Shown piece after piece: positions 1 to 7,006 of a DNA stretch of 16,648 nucleotides. The stretch spans positions 1-16,648 of the forward strand of contig NZ_JBDIAQ010000074.1 in assembly GCF_039812505.1 (NCBI RefSeq). Reading direction: 5' to 3'. A program made the position numbers and the translations under genes. The notes below the pieces were generated by a model. It searched no databases. It was not told where the DNA came from and worked only from the letters and a program-made list of their open reading frames with translations. Source of the DNA: Intrasporangium_A sp039812505. GTDB lineage: Bacteria; Actinomycetota; Actinomycetes; Actinomycetales; Dermatophilaceae. Within the stretch, counting starts at the first letter, position 1; each line of letters starts with the position of its first letter.

Positions 1-180
1 CGTGGTGGGTACGAGCGGCGTTCCCACGACCGGCGGGACGAGCGTGGTGGGTACGAGCGGCGTTCCCACGACCGGCGTGACGAGCGTGGCTTCGACCGGC
101 GGGACGACCGTTCCCACGACCGGCGGGAGGACCGTGGCTTCGACCGGCGGGACGACCGTCGCGGGTACGACCGTCGCGAC
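1..180 (+). repeat. In-frame tandem repeats encoding an RG/RD-rich helicase tail
   Basis: Bases 1-42 and 43-84 are a direct repeat of 42 bases that differ at one position (36 versus 78). They are followed by four related 24-base units at 85-108, 109-132, 133-156 and 157-180; the first and third of these are identical. All units are multiples of three, so gain or loss of copies keeps the helicase frame. The encoded units are RGGYERRSHDRRDE (twice), RGFDRRDD, RSHDRRED, RGFDRRDD and RRGYDRRD. The array probably continues upstream of the window. Confidence 0.9.
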
Positions 181-1686
181 TCCCGGCCGCGCCGTGACGA
201 CCGACCCCGCGGCCACGGGTACCGCGACCGGTTCGACCGCCGGGAGGAGCACGTCGACCACGAGGCCGAGCGCCTCGAGGCGGACACCTGGACCAAGGCG
301 ACCCGCACCCCCGTCAGCGACGGCCCGGTCCAGGTCGGCGAGGACAACGGCTTCGCCGTCCTCGGCCTGCCCGAGCGGCTGGTCGAGCGCCTCGCCCGGG
401 ACGGCATCACCGAGCCGTTCCCGATCCAGGCCGCCGCGATCCCGGACGCGCTCGCGGGCAAGGACGTGCTCGGCCGGGGCCGGACCGGCTCCGGCAAGAC
501 CCTCGCGTTCGGTCTGCCGACGATCACCCGCCTGCTCGAGGCGGGGGCGGACCGCGCCGCCCGCCGGCCGCACGCGCTCGTGCTCGTGCCGACCCGTGAG
601 CTGGCCATGCAGGTGTCCGACGCCCTCGAGCCGCTCGTGCACGTCGCCGGTCTGCGTCACAAGCTGGTCGCCGGTGGGCTCAGCTACACCTCGCAGATCA
701 ACGCCCTGAACAAGGGCATCGACCTGCTCATCGCCACCCCGGGGCGCCTGAACGACCTGCTGGACCGGGGCGCCGTGGAGCTGGACGACGTCGCCATCGC
801 GATCGTCGACGAGGCCGACCACATGGCCGAGATGGGCTTCCTGGCCGAGATCACCACGATCCTCGACCGCATCCCGGCCGGGGGACAGCGCCTGCTCTTC
901 TCGGCGACCCTCGACCACGGCATCGACGGCCTGGTCGAGCGTTACCTGACCGACCCGGTCGTGCACTCGACCGACGACGCGACCGCTTCCGTGGAGACCA
1001 TGGAGCACCTCGCCCTGCTGATCGACCCGGTCCACAAGAGGCCCATCACGGCCGAGCTGGCGAACCGGTCCGGCCGCACCCTCGTCTTCTGCCGCACCAA
1101 GCTGGGCGCCGACCGGGTGGCGCGCCAGCTGCGGGAGCAGGGCGTCATGGCCGCCGCGCTGCACGGCGGGCTGACCCAGGGTGCCCGCAACCGCGTCCTA
1201 GGGGCGTTCCGGCGCGGCACGCTCCCGGTCCTGGTCGCCACCGACGTCGCGGCCCGCGGCATCCACGTCGACGACGTGTCGCTGGTCCTGCAGACCGACC
1301 CGCCGGCCGACCACAAGGACTACCTGCACCGGTCCGGGCGCACCGCCCGCGCGGGTGAGCGGGGCACCGTCGTGACCCTCGTGCTGCCGCACCAGCGCCG
1401 CACGGTCGAGCGCCAGCTCGCCGAGGCGGGCGTCGAGACCACCCTGGTCAAGGCACGCCCCGGCGACGAGATCGTCGCCGCCACCGGCGCGAGCGAGCCC
1501 AGTGGCACACCGGTCGACGAGGCGGACTACCTGCGGCTGCTCGAGGGTCCGAAGAAGCGCCACCCGCACGGTGCCCGCGGCCCGCGCCAGCACCGGCCGA
1601 GCCGCGGTGACGGGCGTGGCGACCGGCGCCGGCCGCGCGAGCGCGGGCCGGTGGTCGACAGCTGGGGTCGGGACGCCACGGCCTGA
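1..1686 (+). CDS. DEAD-box ATP-dependent RNA helicase, 5' end outside window
   Basis: This is an SF2 RNA helicase that remodels RNA structure using ATP, probably in ribosome assembly or RNA decay. The frame is open from base 1, so the true start lies upstream; 561 residues are visible. Residues 1 to about 85 are rich in Arg, Asp and Gly, with units such as RGFDRRDD, an RNA-binding type of tail. The core then reads in order: Q-motif region (FPIQ), motif I GRTGSGKT (160-167), PTREL (197-201), TPGRL (246-250), DEAD (270-273), SAT (301-303), the helicase C domain with VATDVAARGI, and motif VI HRSGRTARAG (from 443). A basic Arg/Gly C-terminal tail follows. Motif I starts with Gly instead of the usual Ala, and motif VI has RSGRTAR rather than RIGRTGR. 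A later GTG at 466 would cut into motif I and cannot be the real start. The family is certain; the exact paralogue is not. Confidence 0.93.
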   Translation, partial: RGGYERRSHDRRDERGGYERRSHDRRDERGFDRRDDRSHDRREDRGFDRRDDRRGYDRRDSRPRRDDRPRGHGYRDRFDRREEHVDHEAERLEADTWTKATRTPVSDGPVQVGEDNGFAVLGLPERLVERLARDGITEPFPIQAAAIPDALAGKDVLGRGRTGSGKTLAFGLPTITRLLEAGADRAARRPHALVLVPTRELAMQVSDALEPLVHVAGLRHKLVAGGLSYTSQINALNKGIDLLIATPGRLNDLLDRGAVELDDVAIAIVDEADHMAEMGFLAEITTILDRIPAGGQRLLFSATLDHGIDGLVERYLTDPVVHSTDDATASVETMEHLALLIDPVHKRPITAELANRSGRTLVFCRTKLGADRVARQLREQGVMAAALHGGLTQGARNRVLGAFRRGTLPVLVATDVAARGIHVDDVSLVLQTDPPADHKDYLHRSGRTARAGERGTVVTLVLPHQRRTVERQLAEAGVETTLVKARPGDEIVAATGASEPSGTPVDEADYLRLLEGPKKRHPHGARGPRQHRPSRGDGRGDRRRPRERGPVVDSWGRDATA

Positions 1687-1709
1687 CCGGTCTGCGGGGG
1701 GTGGTGTGG

Positions 1710-1715
1710 AAGTCT
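1710..1715 (+). promoter_or_regulatory. Possible degenerate -10 box for the YqgE gene
   Basis: AAGTCT ends seven bases before the GTG at 1723. This is the spacing of the leaderless promoters elsewhere in the window, and the A at position 2 and T at position 6 of TANNNT are kept, but the first T is lost. No convincing Shine-Dalgarno sequence is present. This is a weak call. Confidence 0.25.
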
Positions 1716-1722
1716 TGGAACC

Positions 1723-2283
1723 GTGAGTCCGAGCTTCCACACCGGTCGCCTGCTCGTGGCCACGCCGTCCGTCGAGGGCGACGTGTTCCGCCGGTCGGTG
1801 ATCCTCGTGCTGCACCACAGCGACGACGGTGCCCAGGGCGTGGTCCTGAACAAGCCGCTGACCGCTCCCGTCGACTCGGTCCTGCCGGGCTGGCAGCGGG
1901 TCGTCACCGCCCCGCCGGTCCTATTCCAGGGCGGCCCGGTCGCCACCTCCTCGGCCCTCGGCTTGGTCACCGTCCCGGGTGACGAGTCGGAGCCGATGGG
2001 GGTGCAACGCCTCTTCGGCTCGATCGGCCTGGTCGACCTCGACGTGCCGACCCCCGTCGTGGCGGCCGAGCTGGCCGGCATGCGGATCTTCGCCGGGTAC
2101 GCCGGCTGGTCCGGAGGACAGCTCGAGATGGAGATCCGGCGCGGCGACTGGTACGTCGTCGACGCCGAGGTCCGCGACGCCTTCACCTCCGACCCCGCCG
2201 GCCTGTGGCGGGCGGTGCTGCGCCGCCAGCGCGACAGCCTCGCCTTCGTCGCGAGCTTCCCGGACGACCCCGCGATGAACTGA
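1723..2283 (+). CDS. YqgE/AlgH family protein (DUF179)
   Basis: This is a 186-residue soluble protein of the YqgE/AlgH family, whose biochemical role is not settled. AlgH was linked to alginate regulation in Pseudomonas, but homologues are widespread. The family signature is clear: TGRLLVATPSVEGDVFRRSV near the N-terminus, then GAQGVVLNKPL, a central FQGGPV motif, and the C-terminal FAGYAGWSGGQLEMEI segment. The length is normal for the family. The chosen start is GTG at 1723, giving MSPSFHTGRLL, which matches the usual short lead before the GRLL motif. The gene lies 36 bases after the helicase stop. Its stop shares one base with the start of the racemase-like gene (TGATG), so the two are probably translationally coupled. 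Confidence 0.92.
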   Translation: MSPSFHTGRLLVATPSVEGDVFRRSVILVLHHSDDGAQGVVLNKPLTAPVDSVLPGWQRVVTAPPVLFQGGPVATSSALGLVTVPGDESEPMGVQRLFGSIGLVDLDVPTPVVAAELAGMRIFAGYAGWSGGQLEMEIRRGDWYVVDAEVRDAFTSDPAGLWRAVLRRQRDSLAFVASFPDDPAMN

Positions 2284-3131
2284 TGGATGCCGCCCACTCG
2301 CCTCCCCGGGGCCGGCGACCCACCACCCGGGTGGCCCTCGTCGACTCGGGGGTCGGGCTGGTCGCCTACGCCGACGCGCTGCTCACGCTGCGCCCTGACC
2401 TGGGCCTGGTCCTCTCGATGGACCCGGACCACATGCCGTACGGCCCGCGGACCCCCGAGCAGGTGCGCCACCTGATCCTCGAGTCCGCCCGGGCGTGCCT
2501 GCCGTACGAGCCGGACGCGGTCGTGGTGGCCTGCAACACCGCGTCCGTGCACGGCCTGGAGGCGCTGCGCGCCGAGCTGGAGCCGCGGGTCCCGGTCATC
2601 GGCACCGTCCCGGCGATCCGGCCGGCAGCGCGCACCGGCGGTCCGCTGGCCGTGTGGGCCACCCGGGCCACGGCCGGCAGCGACTACCTGCGCGGTCTGA
2701 TCGACGCCTTCGCGGCGGGCATCGAGACCCATGTCGTCACCGCGAACGGCCTCGCCGAGGCCATCGAGCGTGGGGACGTCGCGGGGGTGGGCGACTGCAT
2801 CCGGGAGGCCGCAGCGGCGACCCCGCCGGTCCGGGCGCTGGTGCTCGGGTGCACCCACTACGGGCTCGTGGCCGACCGGATCGCCGCGGCGCTCGGGGAC
2901 GTGGCGATCTTCGACTCGCCGGTGCCGGTGGCGCGCCAGACGCTGCGCCGGCTCGGCCTGACGCCCCACCCCGTTGCCTCGGGCACGGCGGCGGGCGGCG
3001 GGGTCGAGGTGGTCCTGCTGAGCGGCCGGCCCGGCCCGCTGCCGGAGGGGATGCTCGCCTACCCGGCGGGCCGGCGACTTGGCCGGGCCGCATCGTCCGC
3101 GCCACGCGCCCTCCCGTCGACCGGGCCCTGA
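2283..3131 (+). CDS. Glutamate/aspartate racemase family protein (MurI-like)
   Basis: This 282-residue protein belongs to the Asp/Glu racemase superfamily. MurI makes D-glutamate for peptidoglycan by two-cysteine acid-base catalysis. Visible signatures are VALVDSGVGL near the N-terminus (the DSG substrate loop), MPYGPRTPEQ (the PYG motif), ACNTAS with the first catalytic Cys, and LGCTHYGL with the second Cys and its neighbouring His. Both catalytic cysteines are therefore present. The DSGVG block is followed by LVAYADALL rather than the usual GGLTV, and the Tyr-Gly-Asp stretch before PYG is SMDPDHM, so the enzyme is divergent and its substrate could differ. The start is ATG 2283, overlapping the YqgE stop; the open frame extends further upstream but only through YqgE coding sequence. 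It is the only MurI-like gene seen here, but it is not at the common actinobacterial murI position upstream of the MBL hydrolase and rph. Confidence 0.83.
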   Translation: MDAAHSPPRGRRPTTRVALVDSGVGLVAYADALLTLRPDLGLVLSMDPDHMPYGPRTPEQVRHLILESARACLPYEPDAVVVACNTASVHGLEALRAELEPRVPVIGTVPAIRPAARTGGPLAVWATRATAGSDYLRGLIDAFAAGIETHVVTANGLAEAIERGDVAGVGDCIREAAAATPPVRALVLGCTHYGLVADRIAAALGDVAIFDSPVPVARQTLRRLGLTPHPVASGTAAGGGVEVVLLSGRPGPLPEGMLAYPAGRRLGRAASSAPRALPSTGP

Positions 3132-3149
3132 CCATCCGCCGAGCGGGCT

Positions 3150-3182
3150 GCGAGTGCCCGGCGAACGGGCAGCAGTGCTCGC
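3150..3182 (+). terminator. GC-rich hairpin after the racemase-like gene
   Basis: An inner stem GCCCG (3156-3160) pairs with CGGGC (3166-3170) around a five-base loop. An outer GCGAG (3150-3154) can pair with CTCGC (3178-3182). There is no T-run, as is common for actinobacterial hairpins. It lies 18 bases after the stop and before the next promoter, so a terminator role is plausible but unproven. Confidence 0.35.
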
Positions 3183-3226
3183 ACCGCCCCCGCCTCGGCG
3201 TTCTCGGACGGGTCCGCGGCGATGTC

Positions 3227-3232
3227 TACACT
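3227..3232 (+). promoter_or_regulatory. -10 box TACACT, leaderless-type promoter of the DUF3039 gene
   Basis: TACACT fits the TANNNT consensus and ends six bases before the ATG at 3239. That spacing would put the transcription start on or beside the start codon. This explains why no properly spaced ribosome binding site is seen; GAGGA directly touches the ATG and is too close to act as one. Confidence 0.6.
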
Positions 3233-3238
3233 CGAGGA

Positions 3239-3556
3239 ATGACCGAGACCCCGCTGGGCCTGCCGCCCGATCCCTTCCAGGCCGAGCCGCTGCCGCATCG
3301 CGCCACCACCGCGACGATCGAGCGCGAGCGGGTCCAGGAGGAGCTCTACGAGCCGGGCGACCACGAGCGCTTCTCGCACTACGTGCGCAAGGAGAAGATC
3401 CTGGAGAGCGCACTCTCCGGCGAGCCCGTGGTGGCGCTGTGCGGCAAGATCTGGGTCCCCAACCGCGACCCGCAGAAGTTCCCGGTGTGCCCGGTCTGCA
3501 AGGAGATCTACGACGGGCTGCGGGACCCGCAGGACGGCGGCGACGGCGAGTCCTGA
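3239..3556 (+). CDS. DUF3039 family small cysteine/histidine protein
   Basis: This 105-residue protein matches the actinobacterial DUF3039 family, which has no known function. The sequence shows HERFSHYVRKEKI (His42 and His47), ALCGKIWVPNRDP with Cys68, and FPVCPVCKEIYDGL with Cys84 and Cys87. The Cys-Cys pair together with Cys68 and a His could form a zinc site; this is inference. The acidic, polar C-terminus has no membrane segment. The start is ATG 3239, supported by the TACACT box six bases upstream; the longer open frame in this register runs through the racemase gene and is not real. The SF2 helicase follows 123 bases downstream on the same strand. As I recall, DUF3039 genes often sit beside this helicase type, which suggests a shared role. 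Confidence 0.88.
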   Translation: MTETPLGLPPDPFQAEPLPHRATTATIERERVQEELYEPGDHERFSHYVRKEKILESALSGEPVVALCGKIWVPNRDPQKFPVCPVCKEIYDGLRDPQDGGDGES

Positions 3557-3612
3557 GGGGCCGAGCCCAGCCGCAGCACAGCGGCATACCCGAGGGTCCA
3601 TAGCACGCCGCA

Positions 3613-3632
3613 GCCCTGCCGCGCGGTAGGGC
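3613..3632 (+). terminator. Eight-pair hairpin between the DUF3039 and helicase genes
   Basis: GCCCTGCC (3613-3620) can pair with GGTAGGGC (3625-3632) around a four-base loop, with one G-T wobble. There is no T-run after it. It could stop DUF3039 transcription or lie in the helicase leader. A copy of the GTATGCCGCT word sits just upstream at 3580-3589. Confidence 0.35.
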
Positions 3633-3664
3633 GGGCCCCGGGCACGTCGTCACGGACGAGGTAT

Positions 3665-3670
3665 TACGGT
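3665..3670 (+). promoter_or_regulatory. Possible -10 box TACGGT before the SF2 helicase
   Basis: TACGGT matches TANNNT and ends nine bases before the ATG at 3680, slightly further than the six or seven bases seen at other genes here. Transcription would begin within a few bases of the start codon. GGGGA at 3671-3674 and the next base could alternatively act as a ribosome binding site if transcription starts upstream. Confidence 0.35.
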
Positions 3671-3679
3671 GGGGACGCT

Positions 3680-5431
3680 ATGAGCTCGGGCGCCGCCTTC
3701 CACCTCCCACCCGCCTTTCCCGGACGGGCCGCGTGGGGTACCGCCGGCAAGCTGCGGGCCTGGCAGCAGGCGGCGCTCGACCGGTACCTGGCCGCCGACC
3801 CGCGCGACTTCCTGGCCGTCGCGACGCCGGGTGCGGGCAAGACCACCTACGCGCTGCGCGTCGCCACCGAGCTGCTCTCCCGCGGGACCGTGCGCCGGGT
3901 GTCGGTGGTGGCCCCCACCGAGCACCTCAAGACGCAGTGGGCCGACGCTGCGGCCCGGGTCGGGATCAGCCTCGACCCGCGGTTCAGCAACTCCGTCGGC
4001 CGGCACAGCGAGGACTACCACGGCGTCGCCGTCACGTACGCGCAGGTCGCCGCGAACCCGGCCCTGCACCGCGGGCTGACCGCGGCCCGGCCGACCCTGG
4101 TCGTCCTCGACGAGATCCACCACGGCGGCGACAGCAAGAGCTGGGGGGACGGCATCCGGGAGGCCTTCGAGCCCGCCGCCCGGCGGCTGGCCCTGACCGG
4201 GACCCCGTTCCGCTCGGACAGCTCGCCGATCCCGTTCGTGCGCTACGAGCCGGACGCCGAGGGTGCGCTGGTCAGCGCGAGCGACCACACGTACGGCTAT
4301 GCCGAGGCGCTGCGCGACGGGGTGGTGCGTCCGGTGCTCTTCCTGGCGTACGGCGGCACGATGCGCTGGCGCACCAGGATGGGCGATGAGGTCACGGCGG
4401 GCCTCGGCGAGCCGATGACCAGGGACATGGTCGCGCAGGCCTGGCGTACCGCGCTGGACCCGAAGGGGGAGTGGATCGCGGCCGTGCTCGCCGCGGCCGA
4501 CACGCGGCTGGCCGAGGTGCGGCGGCGCGGGATGCCGGACGCGGGCGGGCTCGTCATCGCCGGCAACCAGGCCCAGGCACGGGCGTATGCCGCTCGCCTG
4601 CGGGCCCTCACCGGCGAGGCTCCCAGCGTGGTGCTGTCCGACGACGCCGGCGCGTCCGCCCGCATCGAGGCGTTCGCGGCGGGGACCTCGCGCTGGATGG
4701 TCGCGGTCCGGATGGTCTCCGAGGGTGTCGACGTGCCACGGCTGGCCGTCGGGGTCTATGCCACCTCGACCTCCACACCGCTCTTCTTCGCCCAGGCCGT
4801 CGGCCGCTTCGTGCGGGCCCGGCGGCGTGGCGAGACCGCCTCGGTCTTCCTGCCCTCCGTGCCGGTCATCCTCGACCACGCGGCGCGGCTCGAGGAACAG
4901 CGCGACCACGTCCTGGGCCGCCCGCCGGACCCGCAGGACGTGGCCTCGATGTGGGCGCAGGAGCAGGCGCTGCTCGACGAGGCCAACCGGCCGGCCCGGC
5001 CGGTCGGGCTCGACGAGCTCGCCTTCGAGGCCCTCGAGTCCGAGGCCGAGTTCGACCACGTGCTGTTCGACAAGCAGCAGTGGGGCCTGCACGCCGAGGT
5101 CGGGTCCCAGGACGAGCAGGAGTACCTCGGCCTGCCCGGTCTGCTCGAGCCCGACCAGGTCGAGACCCTCCTGCGCGAGCGGCAGCGCCGGCAGGCGCGT
5201 CGCGCCCCCGGGGAGGCGGCCCCGGTGGCCGCCCACCGGGCCCTGGCCGCCAGGCGCAAGGAGCTGAACCGGCTCGTGTCGGCCTATGCCCGGCAGCAGG
5301 GCTGCACCCATGCGACGGTGCACCTGGACCTGCGACGCGCCTGCGGAGGTCCGGATCTCGCCACGGCGACCACCGAGCAGGTGGTGGCCCGGATCGAGAC
5401 GGTCCGCGCCTGGCTGGTCGGGCGGCGCTGA
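3680..5431 (+). CDS. SF2 DEAD/DEAH-type helicase, actinobacterial family next to DUF3039
   Basis: This 583-residue protein is an SF2 ATP-dependent helicase or translocase, unlike the DEAD-box protein at the left edge. Motifs in order are the Q-like LRAWQQAALDRYL (25-37), Walker A TPGAGKTT (49-56), APTEHLKTQW (79-87), the DEIH box (144-147), LTGTPFRSD (172-180), motif V near RMVSEGVDVPRL (344-355), and motif VI QAVGRFVRA (372-380). This arrangement resembles type III restriction and UvrB-like helicases (PF04851 class). The last 60 or so residues, including LRRACGGPDLATATTEQ, form a small helical domain of unknown role. Substrate and pathway are not known. There is no endonuclease motif and no methylase next door, so a restriction system is unlikely. 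The start is ATG 3680. Four of the eight Tyr TAT codons in the window lie in this gene, all followed by GCC. Confidence 0.9.
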   Translation: MSSGAAFHLPPAFPGRAAWGTAGKLRAWQQAALDRYLAADPRDFLAVATPGAGKTTYALRVATELLSRGTVRRVSVVAPTEHLKTQWADAAARVGISLDPRFSNSVGRHSEDYHGVAVTYAQVAANPALHRGLTAARPTLVVLDEIHHGGDSKSWGDGIREAFEPAARRLALTGTPFRSDSSPIPFVRYEPDAEGALVSASDHTYGYAEALRDGVVRPVLFLAYGGTMRWRTRMGDEVTAGLGEPMTRDMVAQAWRTALDPKGEWIAAVLAAADTRLAEVRRRGMPDAGGLVIAGNQAQARAYAARLRALTGEAPSVVLSDDAGASARIEAFAAGTSRWMVAVRMVSEGVDVPRLAVGVYATSTSTPLFFAQAVGRFVRARRRGETASVFLPSVPVILDHAARLEEQRDHVLGRPPDPQDVASMWAQEQALLDEANRPARPVGLDELAFEALESEAEFDHVLFDKQQWGLHAEVGSQDEQEYLGLPGLLEPDQVETLLRERQRRQARRAPGEAAPVAAHRALAARRKELNRLVSAYARQQGCTHATVHLDLRRACGGPDLATATTEQVVARIETVRAWLVGRR

Positions 5432-5433
5432 CG

Positions 5434-5490
5434 CCGGTCGGGCCTTGCCCGGCGGCGGCTTGCGGCCGGCGGCCTCCGGGCACCGACCGG
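5434..5490. terminator. Nested hairpin between convergent genes, probable bidirectional terminator
   Basis: CCGGTCGG (5434-5441) is the exact reverse complement of CCGACCGG (5483-5490). Inside it, GCCCGG (5447-5452) pairs with CCGGGC (5476-5481). The structure fills most of the 72-base gap between the helicase stop and the convergent Lrp gene stop. It lacks T-runs on either strand, but its position favours termination of both transcripts. Confidence 0.6.
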
Positions 5491-5503
5491 ACGGGGGTGA
5501 GGG

Positions 5504-6061
5504 TCAGCGGCGCGGCCGCGGGTCGTCGGCGCGCTCGGTGCCGGCGGGGGATGCGGAGGCCTCGTCGAGGAGGCGCTCGACGAGCGGGACGGTGCGGTGG
5601 CCGATCCGGGTCTCCAGGGCGATCGCGGTCGAGGCGCGCGTGACGTGGGTGTCGTCGATGACCCGGTCGAGGACCCGCTGCAGGTCGCCGTTGTCGCGAC
5701 CCACGATCCGGATGAGCAGGTCGCCCGACCCGGTGATCGTGTGCGCCTCGAGGACCTCCGGGATCGCCGCCAGGTGCTCGATGACCGGCTCGTGGCCCTT
5801 GCCCTGCCGGATCTCGAGGGTGCAGAACGCGGTGACCGGGAAGCCCAGCGAGGCTGGGTCGACCTGGGGTGCCATGGACGGGAGGACGCCGCGGGCCTGG
5901 AGCCGGTCGAGTCGCGCCTGCACCGTCCCGCGGGCCACGCCGAGCCGCCGGGAGGCGCCGAGCACACCGATGCCCGGTTCGCGCAGGATGAGCAGCAGGA
6001 TGCGGCAGTCGAGCTCGTCCACCGAGCCGGGAGGATGGGGCATGGGCACAGCGTCCAGCAT
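5504..6061 (-). CDS. Lrp/AsnC family transcriptional regulator
   Basis: This is a DNA-binding regulator of the Lrp/AsnC class, 185 residues from ATG 6061. Residues 14-60 form the winged-helix domain, with VDELDCRILLLI followed by the recognition region VARGTVQARLDRLQARGVL. Residues 73-160 form the ligand-sensing RAM domain, with FPVTAFCTLEI, a GSGDLLIRIV strand, and RASTAIALE near the end. The helix reading EPGIGVLGASRRLG replaces the usual residues at several places. Ligand and targets cannot be told from sequence; Lrp proteins often sense amino acids and control neighbouring divergent genes. ATG 6043 and GTG 6049 are alternative starts that also keep the whole HTH. The longer frame up to 6241 would overlap the divergent RDD gene and is unlikely. 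The upstream gap contains a GTATGCCGCC word at 6064-6073, immediately before the chosen start. Confidence 0.9.
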   Translation of the reverse strand: MLDAVPMPHPPGSVDELDCRILLLILREPGIGVLGASRRLGVARGTVQARLDRLQARGVLPSMAPQVDPASLGFPVTAFCTLEIRQGKGHEPVIEHLAAIPEVLEAHTITGSGDLLIRIVGRDNGDLQRVLDRVIDDTHVTRASTAIALETRIGHRTVPLVERLLDEASASPAGTERADDPRPRR

Positions 6062-6141
6062 CGGGCGGCATACGGACAACACGGCGTGCCCGGGGCGCCA
6101 CCGACGCCTCGAAGCGGTACGGGAGGGGGCCCGCGACATGG

Positions 6142-6147
6142 CAGAGT
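6142..6147 (+). promoter_or_regulatory. Possible degenerate -10 box CAGAGT for the RDD gene
   Basis: CAGAGT ends seven bases before ATG 6155. It differs from TANNNT only at the first base and sits at the leaderless spacing. No Shine-Dalgarno sequence is well placed. The 93-base divergent region shared with the Lrp gene may hold that regulator's operator, but I see no clear palindrome. Confidence 0.35.
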
Positions 6148-6154
6148 TGGACGC

Positions 6155-6982
6155 ATGAGCCAACAGCCGTCCGGTTGGTACGACGACCCGACCGACCCCG
6201 ACCTCCTGCGCTACTGGGACGGGGTGACCTGGACCACGCACACCGCGCCGAAGCGGTCACCGACGGCGTCACAGTCGACGATCGGGCTGCCCCAGCAGAC
6301 GCAGCAGCCGACCACCCCGATGCCGTCCGGCAGCGGGTGGCAGGACCGGCCGGGGCAGGGACCGGGCGGCCAGTACCCGTACGGTCGGCAGACGACCCAG
6401 TCCGGCTACCAACAGGCGCCGCACCCGGCGTGGATGCGCACCGGCCCGACGACGGCCGACGGGGTGCCGCTGGCCTCGTGGGGGCGCCGAGTCGGCGGGT
6501 GGGTGATCGACGTGATCCTGATCCTGATCGTCTCGGGCATCCTGGTCAACGTCTTCGTGCCGGGCTACGCGCAGATGGTCGAGGAGGTCACCAAGGCGAT
6601 CGAGAGCAACGACACGAGCTCGATGAGCACGGTCGTGGCCGAGAGCACCAGCGTGGCGTTCGCCGTCGCGCTGCTGACCTACCTCGTCGCGAGCGTCTAC
6701 GCCATCGCCTGCTGGGTCACGACGGCGCAGACCCTCGGCAAGCTGGTGATGCGGATCAGCGTCCGACGGGTGGACCGGCCCGGTCCGCTCGACCTCGGCA
6801 CCGCGATCCGGCGACGCCTGCTGGAGCTGCTCTCGGTGATCCCGGGCGTGAGCGGCTTCTACTCCATCGTGCTGCTGCTCGACGGGCTGTGGCCGCTGTG
6901 GGACGAGCGGCGCCAGACCCTGCACGACAAGATCGCCAACACCCAGGTCGTCATGGGCAAGCAGCCCCGGAGGCCGCGCTGA
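6155..6982 (+). CDS. DUF2510 and RDD domain membrane protein
   Basis: This 275-residue protein begins with a DUF2510 motif (GWYDDPTDPDLLRYWDG, residues 7-23). A Gln/Pro/Gly-rich disordered linker to about residue 100 follows, then an RDD domain. The RDD domain opens with ASWGRRVGGWVIDVILILI (the Arg and Asp that name the family are at about 111 and 119). It has hydrophobic segments at about 115-135, 168-190 and 225-248, and ends with DERRQTLHDKIANTQVV, a typical RDD finish. RDD proteins are membrane proteins of mostly unknown role, some linked to ion or osmotic transport. The start is ATG 6155; the longer frame from 5597 lies inside the Lrp gene on the other strand and is a shadow. The gene is divergent from the Lrp regulator, which may control it. 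Confidence 0.9.
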   Translation: MSQQPSGWYDDPTDPDLLRYWDGVTWTTHTAPKRSPTASQSTIGLPQQTQQPTTPMPSGSGWQDRPGQGPGGQYPYGRQTTQSGYQQAPHPAWMRTGPTTADGVPLASWGRRVGGWVIDVILILIVSGILVNVFVPGYAQMVEEVTKAIESNDTSSMSTVVAESTSVAFAVALLTYLVASVYAIACWVTTAQTLGKLVMRISVRRVDRPGPLDLGTAIRRRLLELLSVIPGVSGFYSIVLLLDGLWPLWDERRQTLHDKIANTQVVMGKQPRRPR

Positions 6983-7006
6983 CCGTCCGCCCGGGTCGGG
7001 GTGACG

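Noticed and set aside
1..180. CRISPR-like spacing of repeats at the left edge
   Set aside because: The units abut with no unique spacers and keep a reading frame in a helicase gene, so they are coding repeats.
1527..3653. 708-codon open frame on the minus strand opposite the helicase end, YqgE and racemase genes
   Set aside because: It lies wholly opposite recognised genes, its product is Arg/Pro/Gly-rich low-complexity sequence, and it matches nothing. Long antisense frames are normal at this GC content.
3650..5323. 557-codon open frame on the minus strand opposite the SF2 helicase
   Set aside because: The plus-strand helicase has all its motifs. The antisense product has no recognisable domain and the composition of a shadow frame.
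3680..5431. Restriction or defence system based on the SF2 helicase
   Set aside because: No nuclease motif, methyltransferase or other defence gene is adjacent; the neighbours are a DUF3039 gene and an Lrp regulator.
4866..6272. 468-codon open frame on the minus strand covering the Lrp region in another register
   Set aside because: The Lrp frame carries the HTH and RAM domains. This one is Pro/Arg/Ala-rich and also overlaps the convergent helicase.
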